Below the pieces are notes generated by a model. It saw only the letters and a program-made list of their open reading frames with translations, searched no databases and was not told the origin of the DNA. DNA of 64,000 nt, from NCBI GenBank assembly GCA_035578905.1, contig JAQJVL010000528.1, positions 372,001 through 436,000 on the forward strand, in the 5' to 3' direction. The stretch comes from Stictocephala bisonia (taxonomy: Eukaryota > Arthropoda > Insecta > Hemiptera > Membracidae). This document shows, piece after piece, positions 26,601 to 41,600 of the stretch (its first letter is position 1; every line of letters starts with the position of its first letter). Made by a program: the position numbers and the translations under genes.

Positions 26601-29600
26601 CAAACTGATAACGTATGATTAAGGGTAAAATAAAACACGAGAAAGGGCACTTTTTTTATTCATAGCTTATAAAACCGTTTACTCTTAAAACTAAATTAAG
26701 ATATATATCTGATATTTCATGAAATAAAACTACTTGATCAAACTTCGAGTAGTTTCCGAAGTTTCAAGCCAAGTTCGAGTAGTAAATTACTAGATCAAAT
26801 ACTCGAAGTTTCGAGTACTTGCACACCCCTAATCAAAACTGTTCCACGCTACAGCCCAGCTGGTATTGAGCGAGACGTTTGATCTGCTCAAATGGAAAGC
26901 AGTACATAGAGGTGGGTTTCGAGATTTTGAGCGACCGTTCTGACGTGGGAGATCCTGTATAATGGGTAGGTTTAGGTGCGGGGCATTCAAGATCTTATTG
27001 AATTCTTTGAGTAGTGCCTCCTGACGTCTTATCTCTGGAGAAGCTATATTGCACAACACTGGGAGCCAAGGAAGTGGAGTTGACATGAGAGTGCCACTAA
27101 TAGCTCTCATGACCTCATTAAGTTGGACACCGGCCACTTTAGTATAACACTATTTAGCCAAACGGGAGCACTATATTCAGCTACTGAATAGACCAGTGAC
27201 AAAATTGGTCGGTAGCGTAGTTGGTTCAATCCCAGCTTCATGTGCTAAAAGATTGTCAGTTCGATCCCAATCAGAGTCATAATACATTTTGAGAAGGATC
27301 AGCTGATAACCACCAGGCTATTAATTAATGACACTTTCTAAGGAATAGTCGGCCTCAGTTTGTAACAATGACTACATTCGCTCATCAACACTCATCACAG
27401 TCATTCGAAATCCATATTCGCCCATATCTTGACGATCGGCGTCTTATGAATAAATAAAAAAAAAAAGCAGTAGTACGCAGGACGCATGCGCTGGCTCCGC
27501 AAGTTGTTCCGGTAATATGATGATTTTTGAAGATGGATTTTTAAGGTCAGCGATCGATCTAACATTACTCCCAGGTACTGTGGATGCTCATTATGATGGA
27601 GTTTTACACCATTTAGAAAGTGTAAAACTCCATCACAAAAACTGTTGGTGTTGGCAAACATTTAGAAAGATGTTCAGTTTTCGATTAGCCAGTCTGCTAC
27701 TTAAGTGGAAGCAGGCTTTTTTATTCTTGATAGATAGATGCTAGATAGATTTATGCTAAAAGAAGAGATTTTAAAATATACTAAATTCATGTAGTTTGTT
27801 CTATGTTTGAATATTTATGTTTAGCTAAAATTACTTTTTCTTCTTGTTTGCCAACACCAACAGTTAAATTGCTTGATTGTTTTTATGTCTCCAAAGCCTC
27901 AATCTCAAATAATTCGACATGCAGATTTATAAGTGCAATGACTTTATAAAGTTTCATGAGGATGCTTCAAGTATTCCCTGGGATGAAATTGTCCCAGGTA
28001 ATGATGCTGATGCAACAATGACTGAATTTAATACAGCCATTATCATTTTATTTTATAAACACCACTGATTACTAACAAACGGATCACAAGGAACCGGCTT
28101 ACGTGTGATTTAAGATCCCTCATCCCTCAAGGCCAAGCAAACCAAAACTTTTGATGATTGGGTTGCTTATAAAAGACTAAGAAATACAGCACAACAGCAG
28201 CTTTGTAATGAAAAAAATCTGTTTCTTCTATCACTGTTGTTCCAGTAAAAACTCAAATAAAACTATGTAGTCTAAAGACAAACAGCTTGGAATCAGTAAA
28301 TCTACTCCAATGCATCTAAAAATCTCTTGAGCTAGGTGTGATGAGATTTAATATTTATACTAAAAAAATTTACACACGTACACAGGCAAGCAACACATTA
28401 TTACTTAAATTAACATATGATTTAACATAATTGCCATTTTTACTCACTTCTTTTAAGTTTAGCGTGAACTGCTGGACTAGTGGTCGCCGACTGATGGTCC
28501 AGAACCTCTCTGTGGCTGGGAAAACTTTCACTTGAGTCTCTAGGACAAGACGGACTGGCTCCTTGATTCCCCTCACCACCAAGTCTACAGCTATAGTAAG
28601 CCACATCTTGCTATCACGTTGAGTCTCGACGTTTAGGGGCTCAAAGGCATTCTCCCTAGGACTGCACTGCCCAGTGATTACATAGCACTTCTTGTCATTG
28701 ATAGTAGCCGATCCCATTGATACCTATGGAGCAAAAAAGAAACATAATTAGCATTTTGGCTCTTTGAGTAGACAACAATAATTTTTGTTGGGGGGAGGAC
28801 ATTGAACTCCACAATCCAAAGCCTTAAATTGCTGAGCAACCACACTGGTTGTTTATAAAATAGATAAGAATACTTATTCTTTCTACACATAGAATAATGA
28901 GAAGTTATAATTGGGAGAATTTAGGTAAGAAAAAAAAATGGAAATGGTAAAGACATAAACTACTTAAACAAAATGTTCATTGAGTTGGAAATATATTCTG
29001 AGTTTAAATCCCAAGCCTCAAGCGTGGTCTGCATGATATTGTTTGGATTTTAAGGAAAAATTTTGTTTTCGCAGAAATGCCTCACAACTAAATTTCTGCT
29101 GATTGGGATGATAATTGTATGCTCTTAATACAATATATAACGATGAATTTTCAGCACCTTACTTAAATATGGTATGCAAGTTCTTGAAAAAATTCTACTT
29201 TACAATTTTTACAGTTTATTTGAGATTATAAGACAGAACTGAATACGACATATTGCTAAACAATATATTGTTTATGACAGAAGGTTTTTTCTGGATCATA
29301 TTTTATTAATATATTTCAGATCGCAGAATATTATGTTTGTGAATCCAAACAACTAGTCTTAACCCCTTGCGGATTAATGATGAGGCTGGGCCTAAAGACA
29401 CAATGACGAGCTCAGCTCGTATAAGCGATCTGCTTTTACTTTTACCTCCAAATAGTTACAATGGACTCTACTAGGTTGCGTAAGCGTCTCTATTCATCAA
29501 CTGGGTATTTTTTAAAAAGGGTTTCGTTTATACAAACTTTCATAAATATCCTATATATCACATTAGTATGTTGAAGTTTATATTTTGTTCAGTAATATAA

Positions 29601-32600
29601 TACTGTATTTAGTTTAGATATAGTGTGTTTCTATCCACATCGGTGCACCGATATAGTAAGTGATATTATGGTTCGTAAAACAAACACAGAGGAGGCTGTT
29701 GTTGTCCCAAAGCCTAGTCTATTCAATGACTCAGACGTTATCTCTTCGCCCGAAATAAGTGCACTATATTTAGATTGTGACTCCAACATTGTACCCCCCA
29801 TACACTGGCTTGCAACCTGTTGCCACTGCCACATCGCCGATACCCCAGCAGGCCACTGTTACATCTAACCAATTACCTGCAGTTTTATTGCGATGAGCAG
29901 TTACTATTCTACCGCCGTACTGGTGCACAAATTATTTTGTACCCGCTGGGACACGTGTGTCTAAATAAATCCATCCGTAATGGGTTAAGGAATTTCAGCT
30001 GACAGCTATCACAAATTATGTTGAACTTCTAATTAGGATAGCAGCAGCCCGTGCAGTCAAAAGACATCATTCACCGGTATATTACTCCAGCTCAATGAAT
30101 AGGCAACTGATCCTGTAAGTAACAAAGCATCAGTACTTTCCCTTTCATATGTCACTGGTTGCCCCCATTACTCAACAATCTCTGTCTGTCAATTATCATC
30201 TCCGGCTGAAAGAGCTTGCTATCTTTTTTTAATCCTTACTAATGTGGAGAACCTATTTAAAAATAGCAAAATCAAACCTTGAAATTATTACCAAGAATTT
30301 ATCGAATACCAACAACATTTTAATTTAAAACTATTAAAAGCACTGTACTGTCAAATATATAAGTAACAGACATATTACAACAATTTAATGCTCGATCCTG
30401 CATGGAAACTTCAGTTGGCTTGGTTCTACGTTAATAAGATAGGACTAAATAAACATTAAGTAACATTGAGATATGTGTCTGGTGAACTCAACTTTTTTTA
30501 TGAGTTTTTAATTTCTTATTACTGTTATCAAACTGAATCAAAGTCTAGAGCCCTGTATCCTACCATTTCCAGGAGTTGCATGTCACTGTGTTTGACATTC
30601 CGGCCAGGGCTGACGAGCACTCCGAAGCACCGTTCAACTTCCAGGTCCTGTTCGCTCTCACTGTCACCCACCACTTGCTGGACTGTCAAACACACTTGCT
30701 TTTCCATGTTAACCCGCAGCTTGAAACAGTTGCGATCCTTTGGTACTGCGCTGAATCCGTTCTGTTCATTGAAGAAATATAATCAGTTAAAGATGAAATA
30801 TTATAGTTACCAAATAAATTAGCTTCACAGTTTGGATATTTTTTTAAAGAACATGATACAAATAAAAAGAAGTCTACAAGATAGATACAAGATAGACAGC
30901 TACAAGATAGATTTATCAAAAAATGGTTTAAGTATGTGAAAAAAACATAAATTTACTGTCAATACAAACAGTAGTACTGTTTCCCTCTATCCAGTTAACA
31001 CTGAACTATATTTTCCTTAACAAGTTCACCACAATGGTTTATGACTAATGAAAAATATTCCTTCACAAAATTCACTGTTGGCACATCGGTGATCTTGAAA
31101 CCCTGGCATGAACCACACATGATGCACACTTCAAATGGCAACAATGCTTGTTCTAAATTGCAGTTGGGTTTTATTTCAGTGATCTTTATATCTGTATCAC
31201 ATATTATAATAGATCTAGAACAAATTTGGCCACCGGTGGCAAATGTTTCAATAAATTATCACTTGGATCTGCAATGTAAAAACATTTTTTTATATATTTT
31301 ATAGTAAGTCACATAATATTTAAGTTTACTAAAAATAATGTGTCTAATACAATAAAATAATTTTAATGAGGTTTATTAAAACAATGAAATGAAAAACGTA
31401 TTTATTTGTCACAAGAGGCGAAGTTAGACTAAACCACAGCATACGTGATACATATTATTCAAAATTACAATACAGAGGAAAGTAAAAATAGGTATCACAA
31501 TAACAAAATAACCATATACAGTACTTTAACTGTCAATACTGTACTTTAACAAATATTGTTTTAGGTACAAGTTAAATTTCTTTACATTTCCTCTGCTTTC
31601 AATTTATTAGGTAAATGCTTATTAAATTTCAAACCAATAAAATTGGATTTCTTTTTATAAAATTCTTTATTATGCTGCTGTACTAATGGTATACACAAAT
31701 ACATATTTTTTGTTACGTAGCTCCATATTATCTTGTTCTTGTCTATTTGTTTGCTTTGTTACGAGCCCGTCGACTATATTAGCCTCATGTCCGTTTGACT
31801 TAGCGAAGTGTATAATTATCTTCAGTTATTTCTTATAATTATTGTGTGACAGTAGGACATTTAACAGTCTGTATATCATACTATTGTATCCTGCATATTT
31901 TTTGATGGAAGATGATAAGAATTAGAGTAAATACTGTAATAAAATTTGCTACGGTATCTATTTTGTCTGTCTATGGTCAAATCTAATAACAAGTTTATTT
32001 TATTTGATTGTTCAGTTTCCATTGTGAATTTAAGATTTTGGGCTATACTACTGAGATATTTGTGTACAAATTCAAGCTGTTTAACATTTCTGTTGAATAG
32101 GAGCATTGTATAATCAGTTTAGCAATGGTATTGTATTATTTTTAATTTTTTGTTTATTATGATCACAGAATATAAATTTGTTTTCTATGTAGTTTAAATA
32201 AACATTAGGAAGCATGAATGACAAAGGTAGGCAATTGCAAGAACATTAGATTGTGTATAATACTTCAAATTTGAAATAATTCTGCTTTAGCACTTCTTTT
32301 AATAATATTAAAAACTCGACAATCGCCTCCGGTAGCATTATTGAACTAGTATTTAGGTAATTTTAAACAACTTCCAGTGTTTAAACGATAGGTACATTTG
32401 TATATAGATTAACAATATCAAATGCATATTTACCTTTAGACTTTTAGTTTTGTAAATAAAGTTTTGTTTTTTTATACTGCAGTTGTTAGTAAGGATTATA
32501 TGAGTAAGGAATGTTTCAAGCTTTTTTGCTAACTTATAGGTTGGTGCACTTGTGTAATCAACTAACAATCTTATTTGGATGCCTTCTTTAGGTACTTTAG

Positions 32601-35600
32601 GTAATCCTCGCAGCACTAGAGCAGTGGGGTTTGTTATTCTGAGGTATTTTATTTCTTCCTCACTAAAAAGAACATTGCTATTATTTACAAGTTTCTTAAT
32701 TTTTCTATGGTATATGTTAGTCGGTTTTGTACAGTTATTATTTGAAATATAATCATTGACTTTACTTATGTAATGATTTTTATGCATAATCACTGTGATA
32801 TTGCCTTTATTTGCTTTACATAGGACGGCTTCATTGGATGTTAACTTGTCTTTTATACTACGTAAGGCTAGTGTATTTTTTTGTATGTATGTTTGATATA
32901 CAGTAGACTCTGGGACGGGGGCTAGACCGGATTGCAATTTAACCGGTTAAGCCGAGCACTCAAAACCTCTATATTACAGTTTATCTAAAGCAAATAATTT
33001 CATTATTTATTAGAATGTCTACTGTTCTCACCAAATGAAGTATATTCACTAAACACATAATTAATCACAAAGGCACATGATGTAAACAAAGATGGTTATC
33101 TACAGCTTTAGTTGTAGGTTTACAACTATAGTTGTATGATCAGTCATCATACTACTGAAGCTTTTGATAGAATAGTAAAAATAATTATAATTCTTTATGC
33201 AACAGTAAACATGTTTTGTAGCAGTTTTTTTTAAGAATCATGGATATTAGTAACGTCACCTACGTTCATTTAAGAATCATGGATATTACTAACGTCACCT
33301 ACGTTCATTTAAGAATCATGGATATTACTAACGTCACCTACGTTCAATTAAGAATCATGGATATTACTAACGTCACCTACGTTCATTTAAGAATCATGGA
33401 TATTACTAACGTCACCTACGTTCATTTAAGAATCATGGATATTACTAACGTCACCTACGTTCATTTAAGAATCATGGATATTACTAAAGTCACCTACGTT
33501 CATTTAAGAATCATGGATATTACTAACGTCACTTACGTTCATTTTCAGCTAATCCTTAACAGTAAACAACGATGACTCATCGATAAATGGCCGTTTAAAA
33601 AGAAGTCACTGTTTTGGAATTGGAGCCGGTTAAAGCGATGGCCGGTTAAGGGGGATTCTACTGTACTTGACAACCTTTCTCCCTGAGTGTTATTTTTAGT
33701 TAGTTTATTAGAAATTAAAACTCTGAACAGAATTAAGACTCTTCATCTGGGATGGTTTTAATAGCACACTATGCATTTATATATTCATTAAACTGAGATG
33801 TTTTACCAAATCTACAAAGGTTGCATTGTAGACCTTTCTCTAAAACTGATGTTTCATCATCATTAAATACAATATTGGTATTATTACCCACTCTTAGGTA
33901 CAATTATAAATCAAATACAATATTTATTTTTCTAGATTTTTTTGGTTGATTAATTTGGTCAGCTTAATTCTGTCAGTTGCTTTCTTATTCTTAACAAGTC
34001 TAGGAACTGATTGCTTAACATGATCTATAATTTGTTGATAAATGAACATTACTTGCTAATTCTAAATATTTCTTTAGCAATAAGGTAACCTTTTTACATA
34101 GTCTTTTTACAGCAAATAAATTTAATTTCATATTTAATCAAGAATTTCTCTGCACTTTCTAGGGCTCTCCTAGCAGATTAGGATTTGTACCTCAACTTTA
34201 TTTGGACACAATTAGGTTTTATTCCATGTCTTAGGCAGTTTTGGTTAAATTTTATGTTTTGTACTGTGGCTAATGAGAACGTACATATTCAAAATTTTGT
34301 TCTTATATGGTTATTAGATTTAGTATTTTACTAGGATTTGCCAGTCAACTCACCCTGCCATCCTCCTCTTTAATCTCCATAGTGACTTCAAAAATGAACA
34401 TCTGCAGAACCCCACTGCGGCTCATGAGCTCTATCTGGTCAACAGATAGCAGTTCTCCGTGCACTGAAGTTGTCATGGACCGAGGTACTCTTTGGAAGGC
34501 TTTTGTAAAACACGACGAAACTTGTCCAACCTGTAACACAAAATGTTTATGAAGAATTATCTCTACTTTCTTAAAAATAACTGAGTCAGAAGATATCCAA
34601 AGGAAATCTAAGTCAACAACAAATACATGTGAAGATCTTAAAGATCCATAAGTATAAAATATATTACTACATACACTGGAAGAGTATCTACTTGAGGTAT
34701 AGTCCGCCAGTTATAGTTATACAAGATATTTTAACCAACATGTTGAAAAGAAATCTCCATACACTAACATCAAAGTTTATAACCACAGAGCATTAAGGCT
34801 TACAAAAATCTCTCCGGCAGCTCTTATTGGTGAGTGAAATTACTGTCACAGAAGTGCAGTGCTTAGCAGAAAATCTAGCATAGCCAAAACATTTGTACAA
34901 CTATAGCTTTCTTTTCGAATTGTTGCTTGATAGTACAGCTTTCCTTATATTATCAATTTATTAGACTGTTTTTGAGATTCACTGTATTTTAATTCCTCCG
35001 TCGGCAGATGCAAACTGTATTGTACTTTAATGTGAAATCTTAGACAATTTCAACCAAACAAATATATACACAAATCAATATTGTATAGAAACATACACTT
35101 TTATTTTATGTACAATGATAAACCATATCACATACACAATGATTTGTTGATTTTTATTCTTTTTGTCAAGAAAATTGGTGCAATTTTGTGTAACGTTTTT
35201 CTCTTGTCTATCTGTGCAACACTTCTTAACAGAGTACACAAAGGTTGTGGAGAGACAACAGGCCAAACCTCTTTATGCGTAGTGAACCTCCCAGGATTTG
35301 AACCCCGTCACACTAAGATGTGGAAGCAGAAGTGCTAACCACCAGCCTGGCAAGAAGTCAAAAGTAATTTATCTAAAGAAATAATTTGAACTGTATGGCG
35401 TGACTTACAAACAAAATTTGAATCTTTACCTAAAATAGGCACATTTAATTGATTGAAACTACTTAAAATTATCATAAATATTTAAAAAAAATAAGTTTAG
35501 CTGGTGGAAATCTAAGTCTGTAACTTAAAATTTGTTTGTTGAGGTGTACTGGGCTCTTATTTTTATCTCCTTCGAACCTTACTCTACCCATTCCCCATAG

Positions 35601-38600
35601 ACTATTGATCTATGTGGGGACTTCTAAGACAAAGTAAGGAGAACAACTACACTACAAGGTGAATATTACTTATAGAATTAACAGTCAAGGTCAGAATTAG
35701 AACCAGCGTAACCTCTAACAAAGGTACAAACTTTTGAAGCCTTGAAAAGCTCGGCCGGCACTGGCTTTATTTGATAGTATGTTATATTAGATTTCCATTT
35801 GCTTTCATTACTTCTACTAGGTCAATTATTGTTTTTAACCATATACATTAATTTTCGAAACTTCTCATACCTTACCTCCTTGGCCATTGAAACCCAAGTT
35901 GGTTTTTGGCCTCGCCAACAATGCCTCGTCTTTCTGTTCTGTTCTTTGCTGCCTCAAGTGTAGTCCCAATTTATGAATATCTTTGAGGACCCATTCTCTC
36001 CATCTGAGTCTTGGCTTGCCAAGGGGTCTTCTACCTTCTGGGTTAGATCGTTCAATATATTTAATAATGGAGGTATTTTCTCGCCTCCACACATGTCCAG
36101 CCCACCTTAGTCTTCTAATTTTTACTAATTCTACTATATATGGGTGAATGTATAACTCTCTTAATTCCCTGTTCTTCCTTATTCTCCAATCCTCTCCTTC
36201 GCATACTGGACCAAACACTTTTCTTAATACTCTATTTTCAAAGACAATAACCATCTTCTCATATTCCTTTATCAGTGTCCATGTTTCTGCTCCGTATAGT
36301 AACACAGAGAGGACTATTGTATGATAGATTTTGATATTAGTTTTCCTGGACAATATCTTGGATTTAAGTAATTTCTCGACGGCCCAATAGGTCCTAGAGG
36401 CTAAAACTAGTCTATTTTGAATTTCTTTTTCCTCTTTTATGTTTTGTTCTCATACCTACACATATTTATTTAATTAGGATGTAGATTATAGTTTTACTAA
36501 CTAATAAAATAACTCAACATCTTTACAAGATGACTTTTTATGTTACTTTGAATTATCTGAACTAACAACAGCCTGAAATTCAAATCAAATCAAATCAAAA
36601 TTCTTTATTGTAAAAGACAATATACATTGTATTACAAGCGTCATGGAATTTAACTTAACGTATCACATAAAAATATATATTTGAGATTTTAAATTGACAG
36701 CATTGGCTTAAGTAACTCATCGACTGAGTAACAAGCAGCCTCTATCAAATAACTCTTAAGCAATGTCTTAAAATTTTTAGGGTCCGTTTCGTTCCTAATT
36801 TGGCTCGGGATTCTATTAAATAGTTTCGGGCCTAAATTTTGTGGCAATTTAGCAGCGAGCTGAAGTCTGTGAGAAGTCTGTCTGTGTGTGTTCCTGTGGC
36901 GAGTGTTGTGAGAGTGTATGTCAGAGCCCGTTAGAACAGTATCCGACTTAAATCTATAAAATATTATAACTTCAAATATGTATATTGATGGTAGGTGTAA
37001 GTCCTACCATCAATATACATATAATATCAACATATGTGATATTATATGTACTTTTAATTATCAACATATACTATGTAAAACTTAAAACAAAATGTACTAT
37101 GTAAAACTTAAACCCACCTGCCCGCCCATACACGTACAGTGGTATTGACCCACCCACCCACCCATACAAGTACAGTGGCATTGACCCACCCGCCCACCCA
37201 TACACGTACAGTGGTATTGACCCACCCACCCACCCATATACGTACAGTGGCAGCGGATTTCTCCCCATCTCCGAAATCATGAACATGGGGAGAAGTAAGA
37301 TGTTAAAAGATTTAAATAATTCTCTACAGGAAGACCGTCTATTTACTCCCGCCATGATTCGGATGGCTCTTTTTTGAAGTCGGAAGACTCTCAAGAAATT
37401 TTTCTGAGAAGTTGAGCCCCATAGCACTACACCATATCTTAGGCTAGACTCTATAAGAGAAGTATATATCAATCTCATCAGGAAATTATTTTTGTAATTC
37501 GCGAGTCTACCTAACAAAAATAGTTGACTGGACAATTTAGAACAAAGTAGATCAATATACGAAGACCAAGAAAAAAATCTATCGAAAATCAATCCCAAAT
37601 ATTTACACTCATCACTTAAAGACAGTTCATTATCACTCATGAAAATACAGGGATCTAATTCGTCATGAATATTTTGTGAAAAAAACAAGCATTTCGTCTT
37701 GGAAGCATTTACATGGAGATTATTACTATTTAGGTATTGGTACAGTTCGGAGAGCTGCAAATAACTTTCTATTTCCAAACTACTTAAAATTTTGTTCATA
37801 AAAACAAGGGATATATCATCGGCGTAAAAAGTAGCAAGTAGATTTGGAAACATTTCAGTCAAATCATTCAAATAAAGAATGAAAAGAATCGGGCCTAAAA
37901 CAGAACCTTGAGGGATTCCGAATGTTACATTGAGATTATTGGACTGCATGTTATTTATATTAACCTTATGACATCTTTTAGTAAGATAAGATTTAATCCA
38001 TTCTAGAGGCAAACCACGGATTCCAAGGTTGTAGAGTTTTTCAAAAAGTATATTGTGGTTTAAAGAGTCAAATGCCTTCTGTAGATCTAAAAATACGCCT
38101 ATGGCTTTAGATTTTTTATCCAGTGCTGTAATTATTTTCGTGACGAAATCGACCATTGCATCAGTTGTGTTTTTACCCTTCGTGAACCCATACTGTTCCT
38201 TACATAACATATTTTGTTCTGTTAAAAAGTTTAATAGCCTATGAACAAATACATACTCAAATATTTTAGATATGGTCGAAACATTAGCAATCGGACGCCA
38301 GTTTTCAGGCTTACTCGAGTCACCGTCCTTATATATCGGCCTTATTATTGTTTGTTTGAGGTCTTGTGGAAATACACCCTCTGAGAATGACGTATTAATC
38401 ACCTCTGCAAGGGCGTTGCTGACATATGGTGCACAATGGCGAATAACTCTGTGTGTTATGCCATCGTATCCAGCAGAATTAGAGTTTCTTAAGCTTAATA
38501 TTATATTGTGAACCTCAGAAGGATCTGTGGGACGCAAAACAAATGAACTAGAGTAAGTTTTATAAGACCTTGACTGCATAACGGGCTCTGTTATCTTTGA

Positions 38601-41600
38601 ATAGTTTTGTTTACCGATGTTCGCAAAATAAAGGTTAAACTCGTTTGGGCTGGGTATTTTGGCTGGTAAAGGAACCTGTTTCCTCAGTCTTTCCATATCT
38701 ATTGACCTCCAAGCTTCCCTTGTCAGATTATTAGCTGTGGTAAGTTTCTTACATAAATAAGTTGACTTAGCCAACCTGATAACTTTACGATAGATATTTC
38801 TGTAGTTTTTATAATAATTTAAGAAACCTGTACTACTATTAGTCTTCCTTTTGAAGTCAAGCTTATTAATTGTGAATTAAAACTTGCACAAATTTTCCAC
38901 ACAAAATGATGGAAAATATCCAGCAATAACTTTTCATCATATCAATTTCTCCCCATTGAGCTTTAAAATTGGTTGGTAGCTTAAAATTGGTTAAATCCCA
39001 GCTTCATAAGCTAAAGGTTCTCAGTTCAATCCCAATCAGAGTATTTTGTAAGGGATCAGCTGATACCCACCGGCTGTTCATTTATCATTGTGCTATTAAT
39101 TAATAACACTTCTTAAGGAATAGTGAGCCTTAGTTTGTAACAATTCCCTCATCTACATTCATCATTTTTTAACGATTACAGATAATTTTATACTGATATT
39201 GTTTTACCATAAAAATATGCTTTGTATCAAATAATATTTATTTATTTAACTTGACTTAGCCACCGAGTTTGTATAAAGAGAATAGCAATAAAAAAAATTT
39301 AAAAAATGGTTCCAAAGAATTGGCACAAACTTTCCCCTATATTAAACACTAAAAAATCAAAACTTTGAAAATTATCAGTCTGATTCCCAAATATGTTTTT
39401 TGCCATAACTCAAAAACTAGTCAAGTTAGAGACATGCGGTTTTACTAAAATATTTAAAATTGTAATTCACATCGTTCCTGAAAATTTAATCAAAATCGTT
39501 AGAGCCATTTTTAAGAAAATTCCATTTTTGTATTTTTTTGCCCATAAAAATGAAAAAAAAACTGAAATTTCAAAAAGGAGAAAAAATGTTCTCAAGATAT
39601 TGGATAAACACACCTAAATATCAAATTTCATAAAAATCAATCCATCTATTTGGTCTCCAGCAAAGTACACATACATACATACGGACAGACATCAACTTTT
39701 TTTCTCGAAAAAAACCACTTTTTTGGGTTCAGAGGACCCTAAAATGGATTTTTATATCAACTTGTAAAAAATTTTTTTTTGATGATCACATATGAGAGAA
39801 AGTAAAATGTATATTCTACTAAGAATACTTACCTTTTGAATAAAAAATTTAACCCAACTGATCAATAAAATTCTTTAAGTTAACTGTGCAATAGCCTTTC
39901 CAACTTAAGTTACTGACAGCAGACAAGAACACTATGAGCCATGAAATGTGGCACTGGTGAATTATCCAACCAGTATCTGTGAGCTGGCATTGATAAAATC
40001 CCCTGTTTATCACACAAATGTTTTCCATATACTTATCATAAATATTCAACTAACAAAGTCATAACTTGTTTTTCAATTTCATTAAAACTAAAGTTATTGG
40101 TAAATAAACTGATTAAAAAATACTGAAGCATTGCTTTTGTGTGCTTTGTGAAGCTTATAACAACACTTCAATTGCTAACAAATATTTTTTTCTAAAATAA
40201 TAAATTTTAGAATTTGATGATCTAGCATTTTTTTAGACTATCTATGCTAACACTAAAACACTGAATTTTGTGAAAAAATTAATATTGTAAGTGTAATATA
40301 GTACTATACTGTATAATTGTATGCTTTAATGCTGCTTAGAAATGCACATAATTACATGCAAAAAACTAAAATGCATACAGATTTGCAACTTATCTAGGGA
40401 TCACATAATCATCAGTGGTTTGGGGGCCCAATTTCCAGGATATTTAAGAATTTACTGCTTTGTATTTAACAAATATTCATTAAAAACCAAAATATGCAAT
40501 TTTGTTTACTTTTGATTCATATATATATAAAAACGAATGTGTGGTTCTGTGTTTGTTCTTTATGCATTATTAAATCACTATCACATATCGCCATCAAACT
40601 TTGGGAAATTGTAGAGTTCACTTCTCGGAATGTTTCTGGTATGGTTTCATTCAATTCCAACTCAAGGGCTCCAAACCAATGGCATTTAAAGTTTCAATGA
40701 TAATGTAATGGAGTTACTTTATTTATTTGACACCATCAGCTTTTATATAAAAACTAATAAAATGAACACTTTTGAAATAGGCTAAGTGATGCTTATTTTA
40801 AATTTTATATTGAAATTTAACATTTAAAATAAACTACAACTTGACTGTTCATATGTTAATCCTGTAGCAAGGCACGAGTAAAGTGCTAGTTGCAATAAAC
40901 TTACTGTCGGCGCAGAAATCACGTGCACCCGAGTTTGAAGGTTGTTTTCTAAGAAACTAAGAGCCCTGTGAAAACTCCAATCATACCGTTGGAGTCCTTG
41001 TTTAATTGTGCATTATGGCATTTGAATTTCAAAATTGTATTATAAGTTCTTATATTTTTTATCTTACTTGCAAAAACAAAAGTACCAGAATTTTAACTAG
41101 TTTTTACTGTACATCAAATTTACACCATTATTCTGTTCATTCAGCGCATTTATATTTTAATGAATGGTTGATAGGAGTGTTTCCTATAAATTTTGTAAAT
41201 TTTAGAATTTTATAATTTCACAAAAAAAGTTTCTATCAATTTTATGAAACATTGTTTTCTAGGCTTCTAGAGATCGTAAAATTAATTATTTGGTCGCGTT
41301 GTAATCCTTATTACATATATAGCCACGATACATAATTTTCATATGTGTAAGTAAATACAGTAATTTTACATTGATTTAAATTAATTTAAAACTATCAATT
41401 TAAAGTTATTTTTTTTATTTAAATCATATTAAAATCACTACTTTTTTTACACATACGAAAACTGTGTATCGTAACTGTATATATGTGATAAGGATTACAA
41501 AAAGACTAAATAATTAATTTTACAACCAATAGAAGCCATGAAAACAATGTTTCATATAATTGATAAGAACTTTTTTTAAATTATAAAAATTTCAAAATTT

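Larger units (their letters stand above)
31585..34285 (-). mobile_element. Penelope-like element, decayed, split by a Tigger-like MITE
   Basis: Minus strand. N-terminal side (33664-34285) has VFNDDETSVLEKGLQCNL. The insertion 32901-33663 interrupts it, and the RT core continues at 32353-32900 and on to 31876-32106. The C-terminal side lacks a clear GIY-YIG core and fades near 31590. Stops and frameshifts are spread throughout, so it is dead. Confidence 0.8.
36579..38878 (-). mobile_element. Jockey/CR1-group LINE, 5'-truncated, interrupted
   Basis: Minus strand. The 3' tail is (TTTGA)n with AATAAAG just before it (36579-36615), and the 5' truncation lies at about 38878 in the endonuclease-RT linker. 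An insertion at about 36994-37258 separates LLLP from SIYIFEVIIF, residues that would otherwise be adjacent. The two halves are otherwise open frames. Confidence 0.85.

Noticed and set aside
37071..37258. LINE protein with a Gly/Tyr-rich repeat tail
   Set aside because: The tail is read-through into inserted minisatellite. The true LINE C-terminus is found beyond the insertion at 36619-36993.
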